Of a stretch of 64,000 bases of DNA, positions 54,656 to 63,973 are shown piece after piece. Under the pieces are notes generated by a model. The model did no database searches. It had not been told where the DNA came from and saw only the letters and a list, made by a program, of their open reading frames with translations. Source of the stretch: Bacillus methanolicus. Lineage in GTDB: Bacteria > Bacillota > Bacilli > Bacillales > Cytobacillaceae. Each line of letters begins with the position of its first letter. Within the stretch, counting starts at the first letter, position 1. Both the position numbers and the translations under genes were made by a program. Where the stretch lies: assembly GCF_008764295.1 (NCBI RefSeq), contig NZ_VTQX01000001.1, positions 186,001-250,000 of the forward strand. Direction: 5' to 3'.

Positions 54656-55248
54656 ACCAACCTCATTCCATTGAGAAGGCTTTTTCCTTGATTATCACTT
54701 TGCCAGACACCGCTTTTTGAAGTTCTTCTGGGCTGCCACCACTCAGACTGAGTACAACAACGTTTCATCTTCCTTTAAGCAGGAAGAAATTAGTTTTGTA
54801 GACAAATAAATTCCAAAAAACAATGTTTGCAGAATACTCCTCATCAAGTAAAAAACCTTATCGTATCTATCTATTCGTTTAAATGAATTAATGCATTAGT
54901 ATAATATATTATAGCATTGCTTAAATAGTTCAATCAATTTCATAATGTGGATGTTCTCCTAGAAAACGAACATTTCCAATCATTTTCTATTTTTTTTCGA
55001 TATATTGACGAAATATAATTATCTTTTTAATGTTAATATTCGTTTTTAGCTGAATGATTTTATTTCACAAATCTTCAAATTTTTTAATTAGATTATTATT
55101 TTCAACTTTTTTTGCAAGATATGTTTAGTAACACCTTTCCTTATCGTTACCATTTATTCAAGATATTATCAATCACCATTTCCTTTTTTATCAAAAAAAG
55201 GGTATACTATGAGAAGAAGGAAATTTCATTTTGAAAGGAGCAAGCATT
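54656..55248. other. Intergenic region upstream of ykyB
   Basis: 593 bp. On the minus strand between about 54770 and 54665 a stretch without start codon reads VVLSLSGGSPEELQKAVSGK, which looks protein-like and may be a small gene remnant. The rest is very AT-rich and holds the promoters for the divergent genes. Confidence 0.4.
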
Positions 55249-55716
55249 TTGAATCGGGATAGGAATCACTCTCCTCAATTGGACCCAACGATAGAAAACC
55301 TCTCACAAGCAATCTTCACGGTTAATCGTCATGCAAAAACGGCTCCAAACCCCAAATTTCTTTATAAGTTAAAGCATGATGCCTTAAAAAAATTACTAAA
55401 AGAAGGGAAAGCCAAAAAAGTTGGTCTTCATTTTTCAAATAATCCTAAATATAGTCAACAACAATCAGATGTATTAGTTGTCTGTGGCAAATATTCTTTC
55501 CACTTGCCCCCTTCAAAGAGCGATTTTACGTATTTACCTCATTTAGGAAAACTAGATAAAAATGTTCGCAACCCTAAAGCGCATCTTTCATTGTATGAAG
55601 CGAAAAAATTACTTTCACTATATACTGGACTAAAAGAAGAAAAAACACAGTCTAATAACAATAAAAAACGCTATGAGAAACCTGTATTTAAAAGACTCGG
55701 AGAAAATTATTTTTAA
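55249..55716 (+). CDS. ykyB: YkyB-family protein
   Basis: A 155-residue basic protein matching YkyB: IENLSQAIFTVNRHAKTAPN, YKLKHDALKKLLKEGKAKKV, then GLHFSNNPKYSQQQSDVLVV. Start is a TTG (55249) with AAAGGAG eight bases upstream, giving nearly the B. subtilis length. Position beside cheV is conserved. Function unknown. Confidence 0.92.
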   Translation: MNRDRNHSPQLDPTIENLSQAIFTVNRHAKTAPNPKFLYKLKHDALKKLLKEGKAKKVGLHFSNNPKYSQQQSDVLVVCGKYSFHLPPSKSDFTYLPHLGKLDKNVRNPKAHLSLYEAKKLLSLYTGLKEEKTQSNNNKKRYEKPVFKRLGENYF

Positions 55717-55798
55717 TTCGAGAGCCAAAGCAATTTCACAAAAATGGTAAGCGTAGAATTTAACTAAGCCCATTTTACGTTCGATTAAAAGCATTGAC

Positions 55799-55837
55799 AA
55801 AGACATTGGGAGAATCACTTCTCACAATGTCTTTTCT
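55799..55837 (+). terminator. Terminator of ykyB
   Basis: AAAGACATTGGGAGA / TCTCACAATGTCTTTT, then CTATTTT. Confidence 0.8.
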
Positions 55838-55976
55838 ATTTTCCAAAGGATACATAAAAGTTGTTTAAGTTTCCCGCTTAAACTTAATTTCAGAGTTCAC
55901 CTTCAGCAACAAGACTTTGTTAAATAATGATGCTGATCAAACAATTTTTAGCACAACATTTACATATGATAAAAAC
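55838..55976. other. Intergenic segment, possible element end
   Basis: GACTTTGTTAAATAATGATG near 55908-55930 resembles the left end of the inverted-end elements. No gene. Weak evidence. Confidence 0.3.
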
Positions 55977-56019
55977 ACCCCTAACTCGTTAAATTTTTAC
56001 TTTTAACAAATTAGGGGGT
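55971..56019 (-). terminator. Terminator of cheV
   Basis: On the minus strand ACCCCCTAATTTGTTAAA pairs with TTTAACGAGTTAGGGGT, followed by GTTTTTATC. Confidence 0.85.
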
Positions 56020-56154
56020 AGGTATAGCTTTCGTTTATCAAGTTCGCATCCCGTTTTTAAGCATGCTCTTTTATCGGCGAATCTTCTCTACTAAGTTCTG
56101 AGGCAGCCAATGACCTCATTTATACATGGATGAAAGAGCGCAAAATCCGCTCAC

Positions 56155-57060
56155 TTATAAGATAAATTCATCAATCAATAAGACTAATTCAGCTATCTCT
56201 GGTTTACTAACTTGCCCATCAGCTCCTACCATTTGACCTTTGTGGCGTAAATCATCGGTAATTAGGGAAGAAAAGATGATTACTGGAAGCTTTGCAAGTT
56301 GTGAATCTTCCTTAATTCTTTTGGTCAAATGGTGACCATCCATCTGTGGCATTTCAATATCTGTAATAACTAATTGCACAACATCTGCGACATCTTTGCC
56401 AGACTCTAAGACAGATTCTAAATAATTTAACGCATCACGGCCATTTTCAAAAAAATCAACTTGTTCATAACCTGCTTCACCGAGAGTGTCGCTAAGAAGT
56501 TTACGCAATAATGGGGAATCCTCCGCGACAACCAATTTTTTCGATGACCGCTCTCTTTTTCCTAACTTCTTAATTTGTCCAACATTAATACCTGAATCAG
56601 GGTTAATTTCCACAACAATCTTTTCAAAATCTAGCAATAACACCATTTCATTATTAATTTTTACAACACCGATTACTTGGCTATCTGCCCCCTGATACAT
56701 GTCAGACGGTTTTTCAATTTGATCCCATGAAATACGATGAATTTGAGTCACACTATGTACATGGAACACTACCTTTTGTTTATTAAACTCTGCAACAATA
56801 AATTTATCGAGCTCAGGGGTAGCTGATGGTGGGAAGCCTAGAGCTGCCGCTACATTAACAACTGGTAAAACTTCTCCCCTTAATTCAATAATCCCTTCGA
56901 CATTTTGGTGAGCATGGGGAATTTGCGTTATCGCAACAGGATTAATAATTTCTTTTACTTTTATTACATTAATTCCGAATTTATTTTGACCGATGCTAAA
57001 TTCAACCATTTCTAACTCATTTGTACCGCTCTCTAATAATATTCCTTTGTTCATTTCCAT
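56155..57060 (-). CDS. cheV: Chemotaxis coupling protein CheV
   Basis: A 301-residue CheW-receiver fusion: CheW-like domain (ELEMVEFSIGQNKFGINVIK to about 155) that couples receptors to CheA, then a receiver domain (VVAEDSPLLRKLLSDTLGEA, phospho-acceptor Asp in LVITDIEMPQMDG, IIFSSLITDD). It provides adaptation in Bacillus chemotaxis. Position next to ykyB is conserved. The start is the ATG 57060, with a second ATG two codons later. Confidence 0.95.
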   Translation of the reverse strand: MEMNKGILLESGTNELEMVEFSIGQNKFGINVIKVKEIINPVAITQIPHAHQNVEGIIELRGEVLPVVNVAAALGFPPSATPELDKFIVAEFNKQKVVFHVHSVTQIHRISWDQIEKPSDMYQGADSQVIGVVKINNEMVLLLDFEKIVVEINPDSGINVGQIKKLGKRERSSKKLVVAEDSPLLRKLLSDTLGEAGYEQVDFFENGRDALNYLESVLESGKDVADVVQLVITDIEMPQMDGHHLTKRIKEDSQLAKLPVIIFSSLITDDLRHKGQMVGADGQVSKPEIAELVLLIDEFIL

Positions 57061-57287
57061 CCCAGTTCTTCCTTCCTATTTCTTAAGTAACATATATACT
57101 TACTAATATACCATGAATAGGTGACAGAACTAATTCCATTTTTCATTTTCATGATAAAAAATTTACCTCCTCTTCATCATTATTGAGCATTATGTGAACT
57201 TTATAACAATCATCTAGACTTTTTAGCCCTAGAGGAATACAATTCAGTTGAACAAATACGTTAGGATTAAAAGAGGTGCAATTGCTA

Positions 57288-57491
57288 ATGAAGGGAACAG
57301 CCATTCTGTATAAGAAAGACCAGACTCTTACAATTATTGAGAATATCGATCACTCTGTATTTAATGAAATCCAAAAACAATGTGGATGCGATCAATGTAC
57401 CTGTAAATATGATAACAAGGTTGTTAATTTCGGAGCTGTGTCACCAGTATTTTGGCACGAAGACGAAATTGATTGGGATTATGGATATTAA
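57288..57491 (+). CDS. Small cysteine-cluster protein
   Basis: A 67-residue protein, MKGTAILYKKDQTLTIIENI, with a tight cysteine cluster QCGCDQCTCKYD (four Cys in eight residues) in the middle and an acidic aromatic C-terminus (FWHEDEIDWDYGY). The cluster suggests a bound metal or disulfides. I use the ATG at 57288 with GAGGTG nine bases upstream. It has its own terminator and lies between divergent cheV and patA. I do not recognise the family. Confidence 0.75.
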   Translation: MKGTAILYKKDQTLTIIENIDHSVFNEIQKQCGCDQCTCKYDNKVVNFGAVSPVFWHEDEIDWDYGY

Positions 57492-57501
57492 TTATTAGTG
57501 C

Positions 57502-57532
57502 TCCCTCTGCTTATCGCAGAGGGATTTTTTAT
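57502..57532 (+). terminator. Terminator of the cysteine-cluster gene
   Basis: TCCCTCTGC-ttatc-GCAGAGGGA-TTTTTTATT. Confidence 0.9.
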
Positions 57533-57608
57533 TGTTTCTAGCAATGAATGATATTTCATAATCAACTTCACTTTGCTAAAATAGATCCATAAATGGAGGT
57601 TGAGGTTA

Positions 57609-58760
57609 TTGGAGCATTTAATTAATGACAAAGTTAAAAATATAGAAATCTCAGGAATTCGGAAATTTTTTAATTTAGTTGCTGGCACGGAGGATATGAT
57701 TTCCCTCACGATCGGGCAACCGGATTTTCCGACACCCTTTCACGTCAAAGCAGCGGGAATTAAAGCAATTGAGGAAAACTTTACTTCCTACACACATAAT
57801 GCAGGAACGTTAGAACTTAGACATGCAGCAGCACAATTTGTCAAAGAAAAATATCAGCTTCACTATAATCCAGAAACAGAAATTATTACTACTGTTGGTG
57901 CAAGTGAGGCCATCGATATTACCTTCAGAACTATACTAACTGAGGAGTCCGAAGTAATCTTACCTGGTCCAGTTTATCCTGGATACGAGCCAATCATACG
58001 ATTATGCGGTGCAAAGCCAGTATACGCAGATACAACGACAAATCAATTTCGATTAACTGCAGAGATAATCGCAAACTACATAACGGATAAAACTCGCTGT
58101 ATTGTTCTTCCTTACCCTTCGAATCCAACTGGAGCAAGCTTAACAAAGGAAGAGCTAACCGAAATCGCTGCGCTAGTAAAAGAAAAAGATATTTTTATTG
58201 TCGCTGATGAAATTTACAGTGAACTCGTCTATGAACGGGATCACTTTTCAATTGGAACTATACTTAAGGAAAAAGCAATCATCATCAATGGCTTATCGAA
58301 ATCCCATTCGATGACAGGTTGGAGAGTGGGCTTTATCTTTGCCCCCGATGTCATTGCAAAACATATTTTGAAGGTTCATCAATACAACGTCTCCTGCGCA
58401 ACTTCAATCTCGCAACATGCTGCCCTTGAAGCGCTAACAAATGGAAAGAACGATGCACACGAAATGAAAGAGGAATACTTAAAAAGAAGAGATTATATGT
58501 ATATGCGTCTTAAGAAGATGAACCTTAATGTCGTAAAGCCTGACGGCGCTTTTTATTTCTTTGTTAAACTGCCCTCCCAATACAAAAATTCCTTCGAATT
58601 TGCCCTCACACTCGTTGAGCAAGCTCGAGTAGCTGTTGTTCCGGGCAGTGCATTTTCTCCTCTAGGAGAAGGGTATGTGCGGTTATCTTTCGCCTATTCA
58701 ATGGAAACCATAAAAAAAGCGATGGATCGCATGGAACAATTTTTCCTGACCTCCATCTAA
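57609..58760 (+). CDS. patA: Aminotransferase PatA (putative N-acetyl-LL-DAP aminotransferase)
   Basis: PLP-dependent class I aminotransferase, 383 residues. SLTIGQPDFPTPFHVKAA, LPYPSNPTGASL, VADEIYSELVYE and the PLP lysine in INGLSKSHSMTGWRVGF. It matches B. subtilis PatA along its length; PatA is the proposed aminotransferase between DapH and DapL in the acetylase lysine branch, both of which are in this window. TTG start with GGAGG nine bases upstream. In B. subtilis kinA adjoins patA; here it is absent. Confidence 0.94.
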   Translation: MEHLINDKVKNIEISGIRKFFNLVAGTEDMISLTIGQPDFPTPFHVKAAGIKAIEENFTSYTHNAGTLELRHAAAQFVKEKYQLHYNPETEIITTVGASEAIDITFRTILTEESEVILPGPVYPGYEPIIRLCGAKPVYADTTTNQFRLTAEIIANYITDKTRCIVLPYPSNPTGASLTKEELTEIAALVKEKDIFIVADEIYSELVYERDHFSIGTILKEKAIIINGLSKSHSMTGWRVGFIFAPDVIAKHILKVHQYNVSCATSISQHAALEALTNGKNDAHEMKEEYLKRRDYMYMRLKKMNLNVVKPDGAFYFFVKLPSQYKNSFEFALTLVEQARVAVVPGSAFSPLGEGYVRLSFAYSMETIKKAMDRMEQFFLTSI

Positions 58761-58807
58761 AATATGAGCAATACTTGGCTGAAACGTTCCAAGCCGAAAA
58801 GCATCTT

Positions 58808-58847
58808 GGTGTCCCAAAAGCTGAGCTTTTAGGGGCACCTCTTTTTT
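58808..58847 (+). terminator. Terminator of patA
   Basis: GGTGTCCCAAAAGCT / AGCTTTTAGGGGCACC, then CTTTTTT. Confidence 0.88.
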
Positions 58848-59090
58848 AAAGAAATTGAAAAGATAAACAATCAGAAAAAGACGTAGGGTATAAAGGAAAA
58901 AGTAAATCCCCCTTTTATCCATCATAATAACTAAAAATACGTAATAACTTACACAAAATAAAAAACTGATATCAAAAAGTCGTTTCTAACGACTTTTTGA
59001 CACAGCTTCATGCTTTTTTTATGCAAGCAACATTACGCCAAGTCGAGACAGCAGCCTTAACAATGTATATAAACCTGGCATGGATTAGCC
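58848..59090. other. Intergenic region with hairpin repeat
   Basis: No gene. It contains AAAAAGTCGTT-tct-AACGACTTTTT (58974-58998) within the context CTGATATCAAAAAGTCG..TTGACACAGC. Parts of the same sequence occur at 12490-12510 (CTGATCTCAAAAAGTCG) and 12800-12830 (GTCGTTTCTAACGAC, TTTTGACATGGC). Confidence 0.5.
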
Positions 59091-59261
59091 TTAATAAGCT
59101 CCATTATTCTTCCCAGCTTTTTTCTTCTTCGCTTTATCTTTAGCTTTTTGATTACTATCTGCACTTCCCATTTCATGAGAAAATTCTTCATTTAATACGG
59201 CAGAATCAAAGCCTTGTTTATTTTTTTGCTTAGCACCCTTTTTGCTGCTCTTTTTTGCCAT
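59091..59261 (-). CDS. Small lysine-rich protein
   Basis: A 56-residue, very basic and probably disordered protein (MAKKSSKKGAKQKNKQGFDS, ending KDKAKKKKAGKNNGAY). It starts at an ATG with a perfect AGGAGGTG seven bases upstream. The composition recalls minor small acid-soluble spore proteins, but I cannot assign a family. The longer open frame upstream has no support. Confidence 0.7.
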   Translation of the reverse strand: MAKKSSKKGAKQKNKQGFDSAVLNEEFSHEMGSADSNQKAKDKAKKKKAGKNNGAY

Positions 59262-59379
59262 ATATTGCACCTCCTCATTTGATGTTTTGCGCACTAATAT
59301 TTTGTGGCAAATGAGGAATTCTATGTGCTTTTTTAATAACGGCTTAATTATTGGCATTTTAGCATGACGAATGACATAT

Positions 59380-59440
59380 GATACCAAGGCTTCACACGAA
59401 ATGAGTCAAAAATATTTGAGCAACAACCGTCGTTTACAAA
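59380..59440. repeat. Single end of the dispersed element
   Basis: On the minus strand CGGTTGTTGCTC..ATTTTTGACTCATTTCGTGT then GAAGCCTTGG, closely matching the left end at 52268-52305 (CGTTGTTGATTTTTGGCTCA, TCTCGTGTGAAACCAAGG). Confidence 0.5.
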
Positions 59441-59456
59441 ACTAATTATTAAACAA

Positions 59457-60332
59457 TCATTGCCAATATTTATATAACGCTTGTGTGCCGCTATTTTCCT
59501 CCCCTTGCTCAGCCAGCTCTTTATATAATGACAACGCTAATGCTAAACCTGGTGCTTCCATTCCCATACTTTCTGCTTCTTTAAGAGCAATAGACATATC
59601 CTTTATAATATGTTTAATAAAGAAACCAGGTTCAAAGTTCCCTTCAATCATTTTCGGTGCTAAATTAGAGAGTGACCAGCTTCCAGCAGCTCCAGAGGAA
59701 ATGCTTTTTAAAACGTTTTCTGGCTCAAGTCCGGATTTGACTGCATAAGCCATCGCTTCACTAACCCCTATCATTCCTGACGCAATGGCAATTTGATTAC
59801 ACATTTTTGTATGCTGTCCAGCACCTGCCTTTCCTTGATAAACAATATTTGTTCCTAATACATTCAAAATCGGCAACACTGCTTCAAAATCTTCCTTTTC
59901 CCCTCCAACCATGATTGAGAGTTTACCTTCCCTTGCACCGATATCGCCGCCTGATACAGGGGCATCAAGTGCATGTATTCCCTTCCGTTTAGCTTCCTCA
60001 TATATTTCAACAGCAAGACTAGGTGTGGAAGTTGTCATGTCAATTACATAAGTATCGTGATTCCCATTTGGAATTAAACCATGCTCACCTAAATATACTT
60101 CTCTGACATCTGAAGGATAACCGACAATCGTGATAATCACATTAGCTTTTTCAGCAACCTCTTTACTTGAATTCCCCCACATTGCTCCTTCTTCAAGAAC
60201 GCTTTGTGCCTTTGCTTTTGTCCTTGTAAAAACGACAACAGGATAACCTGCTTTTAAGAGATTCGCGGCCATACTTTTCCCCATCACTCCTAAGCCTATA
60301 AAGCCGATGACTGTTTGCTCCTTCTTTAACAT
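59457..60332 (-). CDS. ykwC: YkwC, beta-hydroxyacid dehydrogenase family
   Basis: A 291-residue NAD(P)-dependent dehydrogenase of the 3-hydroxyisobutyrate/tartronate semialdehyde class. IGFIGLGVMGKSMAANLLKA binds the cofactor, DAPVSGGDIGAREG is the substrate motif, and the catalytic Lys is in GAGQHTKMCNQI. It matches B. subtilis YkwC by position (ptsI to patA region). ATG at 60332 with AGGGG seven bases upstream. Natural substrate unknown; distance makes a link to the mutase pathway unlikely. Confidence 0.9.
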   Translation of the reverse strand: MLKKEQTVIGFIGLGVMGKSMAANLLKAGYPVVVFTRTKAKAQSVLEEGAMWGNSSKEVAEKANVIITIVGYPSDVREVYLGEHGLIPNGNHDTYVIDMTTSTPSLAVEIYEEAKRKGIHALDAPVSGGDIGAREGKLSIMVGGEKEDFEAVLPILNVLGTNIVYQGKAGAGQHTKMCNQIAIASGMIGVSEAMAYAVKSGLEPENVLKSISSGAAGSWSLSNLAPKMIEGNFEPGFFIKHIIKDMSIALKEAESMGMEAPGLALALSLYKELAEQGEENSGTQALYKYWQ

Positions 60333-60418
60333 GCATATTCCCCTCTCATTTTTCAGCATTTTCGAAATTTATGTCATTATTCTATCATTTATTATCAAGA
60401 CAGAGGAGACTTTAGATG

Positions 60419-60449
60419 AAAAAAAGCCGACCGGAAAAACCAGTCGACC
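60419..60449 (-). terminator. Terminator of ptsHI
   Basis: On the minus strand GGTCGACTGG-tttt-CCGGTCGGC-TTTTTTTC, with G-U pairs in the stem. Confidence 0.8.
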
Positions 60450-60466
60450 TTAAAAAGGGAGAAAAT

Positions 60467-60491
60467 AGGTTTACCAAGTGCCTTGGTACCT
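60467..60491. other. Second hairpin downstream of ptsI
   Basis: AGGTttACCAAG-tgc-CTTGGTaCCT, upstream of the terminator on the minus strand and about 20 bases after the ptsI stop. Possibly stabilises the mRNA end. Confidence 0.5.
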
Positions 60492-60511
60492 ATACCCTTA
60501 TTTTTATCCAA

Positions 60512-62238
60512 TTAAACCTGCTTCTTACTTGTAGCAGCCGTCACCATTTCAATAACCTCTTCAGTTGTTGATTTCTGTAATGCCTCTGCCGCTAATTTTT
60601 CCATCTCAGTCTTGTTTAAATAACGGATCTGAGAGCGTGCTTTTAAAATCGAAGTTGCACTCATGGAAAATTCATCTAAACCAAGACCTAATAGTAGTGG
60701 AATGGCTGTTTCATCTCCGGCCATTTCCCCACACATGCCTGTCCATTTTCCTTCTTTATGAGCAGCATCAATAACCATTTTTACTAACCGTAAAATAGAA
60801 GGATTATATGGTTGGTAAAGATATGAAACTCTTTCATTCATACGATCTGCAGCCATCGTGTACTGAATTAGATCATTTGTACCAATGCTAAAGAAATCAA
60901 CTTCTTTTGCAAATTGATCTGCAAGAACCGCTGTTGAAGGAATTTCCACCATAATTCCAACTTCTATTTTGTCTGAAACCGCGATACCTTCACTTTGGAG
61001 GTTTGCTTTTTCTTCCTCAAGCATTGCTTTCGCTTGTCTGAACTCATCTAAAGTCGCAATCATCGGGAACATTATTTTGAGATTTCCATATGTACTAGCT
61101 CGAAGTAATGCTCTTAATTGTGTTCTAAAGATTTCTTTTTCTTCTAAGCATAAGCGAATCGCCCGGAAGCCAAGGAAAGGATTCATTTCTTTCGGCAATT
61201 TCAAATATGGAAGCTCTTTATCTCCACCAATGTCTAACGTACGAACAACAACTGGCTTCCCTTCTAAGCCTTCGAGAACAGCCTTGTAAGATTCAAACTG
61301 TTCTTCTTCTGTTGGCAGCTCATCTCTTCCCATGTAAAGAAATTCAGTTCTATATAGGCCGACGCCTTCTCCCCCGTTATTCTTCACACCTTCGAGATCG
61401 TTTGGCGTTCCAATGTTAGCAACTAATTCCACTTGATGCCCATCTGCTGAATAAGTATGTTCATTCTTTAGCTTTGCCCACTCGGCCTTTTGTGCTTCAA
61501 AGTCTTCAGTTGCTTTTTTATATTGTTTTCAACAAGCTCAGGGGTAGGATTAATATGAACCTCTCCCTTTAGACCATCAACAATAACTAAATCACCATTC
61601 TCAATATCCTTTGTTGCTGTTTTTGTACCAACAACTGCTGGAATTTCTAAAGAACGGGCCATAATTGCTGAATGCGATGTTCTCCCGCCAATATCAGTTG
61701 TAAAACCTTTGACAAACTGACGGTTTAACTGAGCTGTATCTGAAGGAGTTAAATCCTCGGCAACAACGACAACCTCTTCTGAAATCATACTAGGATTGAC
61801 AATTTTCACGCCAAGTAAATGGGAAAGAACTCGTTTCGTGACGTCACGAATATCAGCAGCTCTTTCTCTCATATATTCATTATCCATGGATTCAAACATG
61901 GAAACGAACATATCTGCTGTTTCCTTTAGAGCAAATTCGGCATTTACTTTATCAGACTTCACCTTATCCTTAATTGGATTTAATAATTCTGGATCGCTTA
62001 ATACAAGGAGGTGAGCTTCAAAAATAGCCGCTTTATCAGCACCTAGATTTTCTCTCGCGTTATCGCGAATTGTTTCTAATTCACTTTTAGATTGAGAAAT
62101 AGCTGCCTCAAAGCGTTCAACCTCTGAATCTACCTTCTCAATCGTCTTTTTTTCAAAAGATAAATCAGGCTCAACTAAACGATAAGCCTTCGCAATTGCA
62201 ATTCCACTTGATGCAGCAATACCTTGTAAAAAGCTCAT
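60512..62238 (-). pseudogene. ptsI: PTS enzyme I gene ptsI, interrupted by a -1 frameshift
   Basis: Phosphoenolpyruvate-protein phosphotransferase that phosphorylates HPr. Both halves are well conserved. The N-terminal part has the phosphohistidine loop [17 protein letters not shown]; the C-terminal part has the PEP-binding barrel with [31 protein letters not shown] and GMCGEMAGD. The frame breaks near 61514-61524. Adding one A to the A6 run there (T6 on the plus strand at 61514-61519) restores [20 protein letters not shown] and joins the halves into about 575 residues, the normal length. As written the product would stop after about 256 residues. It may be a real mutation or a homopolymer sequencing error. 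Starts in a TAATG overlap with ptsH. Confidence 0.88.
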
Positions 62239-62504
62239 TATGCAGTTAACCCTTCTTTTTTCATTAGTTCTTCAAGGCTTTGAAGAGCATTGGCTTCATC
62301 TCCACCTTCAGCAGAAATTGTAATTTCAGCTCCTTGACCAATTCCTAAAGACATGACACCCATAATTGATTTCAAGTTTACTTTTTTACCTTTATATTCA
62401 AGTTGAATGTCAGCTTCAAATTTACTTGCAGTTTGCACTAATACTGTAGCTGGACGTGCATGGATTCCTGTTTCAGCGATTACTTTAAATTGTTTTTCTA
62501 CCAT
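62238..62504 (-). CDS. ptsH: Phosphocarrier protein HPr
   Basis: HPr of the sugar phosphotransferase system, 88 residues. His15 in [14 protein letters not shown] is phosphorylated by enzyme I; Ser46 in [11 protein letters not shown] is the HPrK regulatory site for CcpA-dependent catabolite repression. Intact, upstream of ptsI with a TAATG overlap. No ptsG lies upstream, unlike B. subtilis. Confidence 0.97.
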   Translation of the reverse strand: MVEKQFKVIAETGIHARPATVLVQTASKFEADIQLEYKGKKVNLKSIMGVMSLGIGQGAEITISAEGGDEANALQSLEELMKKEGLTA

Positions 62505-63005
62505 AATTCATCAAACCCCTTATCAAATTTAATAATGTTACATGTTTACTTTATAATATATAATACCATTTTTATAAAAGGAATACCTACCTCCATTATT
62601 GTTTTACAAATAAACATGTTTCATGTAACCTCGAGGGAGCTTTTCTATCTAATTCGACAAAAAAAGCACTCAGTGAAAGAATAACAAAAACTTGAGTATT
62701 ATACAAAAAAATCGCATCAACTTATGTGAAAAATTTGTGAACAATTACACAAAATTTTTCGACATTTTTCATATTGCTTTGTTTAGCAATTAACTGTATC
62801 ATAATCAATAATTCATTTCCATAGCAAATTCTCATATACTGACAGAAAATTTCAGATCTTTTCAAATTACTCAGTAAAATTGTTGAGCATCTGTTTGCTA
62901 CCATCTTGAACTTATGAAATAGTTGTTTGTAAGTACGAAAATATCACTTTCCTGCGCAGTCAACTATTCATTTCCCATGCTTTTTAACTTTATTTAATAG
63001 GAAGG
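62505..63005. other. AT-rich region upstream of ptsH
   Basis: About 500 bp, no gene. It probably holds the ptsH promoter, but I cannot define it. No antiterminator target resembling a RAT sequence was recognised. Confidence 0.4.
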
Positions 63006-63110
63006 CTTTGTTATATAAAGGTTATGATTTTTACTCATTTTAATTAAACCAATAAAGACTTGTGAAACGACAAGCTGAGTAAAAATCTTTTTCAACCATA
63101 TTGTTTCTTA
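63006..63110. repeat. Element end and hairpin upstream of the PilZ gene
   Basis: AAGGCTTTGTTATATAAAGG matches the element ends at 52.5 kb. GATTTTTACTCA (63027-63038) and TGAGTAAAAATC (about 63077-63089) are a perfect 12-bp inverted pair enclosing CTTGT-GAAACG-ACAAG. It ends about 30 bases before the PilZ start codon. Confidence 0.5.
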
Positions 63111-63138
63111 AAGCCCATAGAAAAAGGAGCGCTTCTGC

Positions 63139-63516
63139 ATGCTTTTTAAAAGAGATGAGTCCTTTCGTTTTATGTTCGAGAGTCCGGTTGAGGCTACATT
63201 CAAAATTATTCGCTCAAATCAGCTCAATGCCCCTTTAAAAGAAGGCTCTGCCTTGATTATAGATTTGAGTCCTAACGGTTTGAGACTCTCTTCTCCTTTA
63301 GACCTAGCGATAAATGAAAAAAATAACGTATTGATGATTTCGTTTGTATTAAACACTCAACCACTTACGATCATGGCCGAGCCAATTTGGAAAAAACGTA
63401 CTTCTGCTACTTCCTTTTCCTATGGGCTTGTAGGTGTGAATGACGAGGAAACAAAGGACATGATTATAACTGAATTAAAAGAGTTTACAAAGAAAAACAG
63501 CACTCATCATATCTAA
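63139..63516 (+). CDS. PilZ-domain protein
   Basis: A 125-residue single PilZ domain, a likely c-di-GMP receptor. The N-terminal arginine motif is RDESFRF (R5, R10), and IIDLSPNGLRLSS carries the D-x-S-x-x-G motif. ATG with AAAAGGAG nine bases upstream. Its target is unknown. With YkuI and the GGDEF-EAL protein it makes three c-di-GMP-related genes within 15 kb. Confidence 0.87.
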   Translation: MLFKRDESFRFMFESPVEATFKIIRSNQLNAPLKEGSALIIDLSPNGLRLSSPLDLAINEKNNVLMISFVLNTQPLTIMAEPIWKKRTSATSFSYGLVGVNDEETKDMIITELKEFTKKNSTHHI

Positions 63517-63784
63517 ACGGTCTGTTAATGCCTTAAAATTGTTAGTCAATTTTGGTTTATTTTCTCTTTGCCTCCATGTAAGCAAGTCTACACATGCACT
63601 AGGTCAAAAAACATTTTTCAATGATAAATCTTCATAAATAAAAATAATTGCGGATTTTCTACGATTTCACTAAAAATGTGGATATTCGCTAAATATTTAC
63701 ACCTTTTTCTTTACGAATGATGGAATTTAGTGCAAACTGTTACTTATAATCATTCGACTTTGGGAGAAAAAGGAGAGAGGACAG

Positions 63785-63973
63785 ATGAAAAAAGCAGAAG
63801 TTGGGAATATTATAGAATTTCGCGATGGCCTTCAGGGTGTTGTTGAAAAAGTAAACGAAAACTCTGTTATCGTGGATTTAACCTATATGGATAATTACCG
63901 CGACCTCGAACTTGAACAAAGAACCGTTGTCAACCATAAGAACTATAAAGTAATTAAGGAATCAATTTTGTAA
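63785..63973 (+). CDS. ykvS: YkvS, DUF2187 protein
   Basis: A 62-residue protein almost identical in pattern to YkvS: KKAEVGNIIEFRDGLQGVVE, then KVNENSVIVDLTYM and VVNHKNYKVI. A small beta-barrel of the KOW type is likely. ATG with AAAAAGGAGAG eight bases upstream. Function unknown. Confidence 0.93.
   Translation: MKKAEVGNIIEFRDGLQGVVEKVNENSVIVDLTYMDNYRDLELEQRTVVNHKNYKVIKESIL

Noticed and set aside
54665-54770. Small minus-strand gene upstream of the PAS-GGDEF-EAL gene
   Set aside because: The reading (VVLSLSGGSPEELQKAVSGK) is protein-like but has no usable start codon in frame, and a stop lies just upstream; noted as a possible remnant only.
61468-62238. Two separate genes for N- and C-terminal enzyme I domains
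   Set aside because: The downstream half lacks a ribosome binding site and start, and the two frames join exactly with one base added; a frameshift explains it better.
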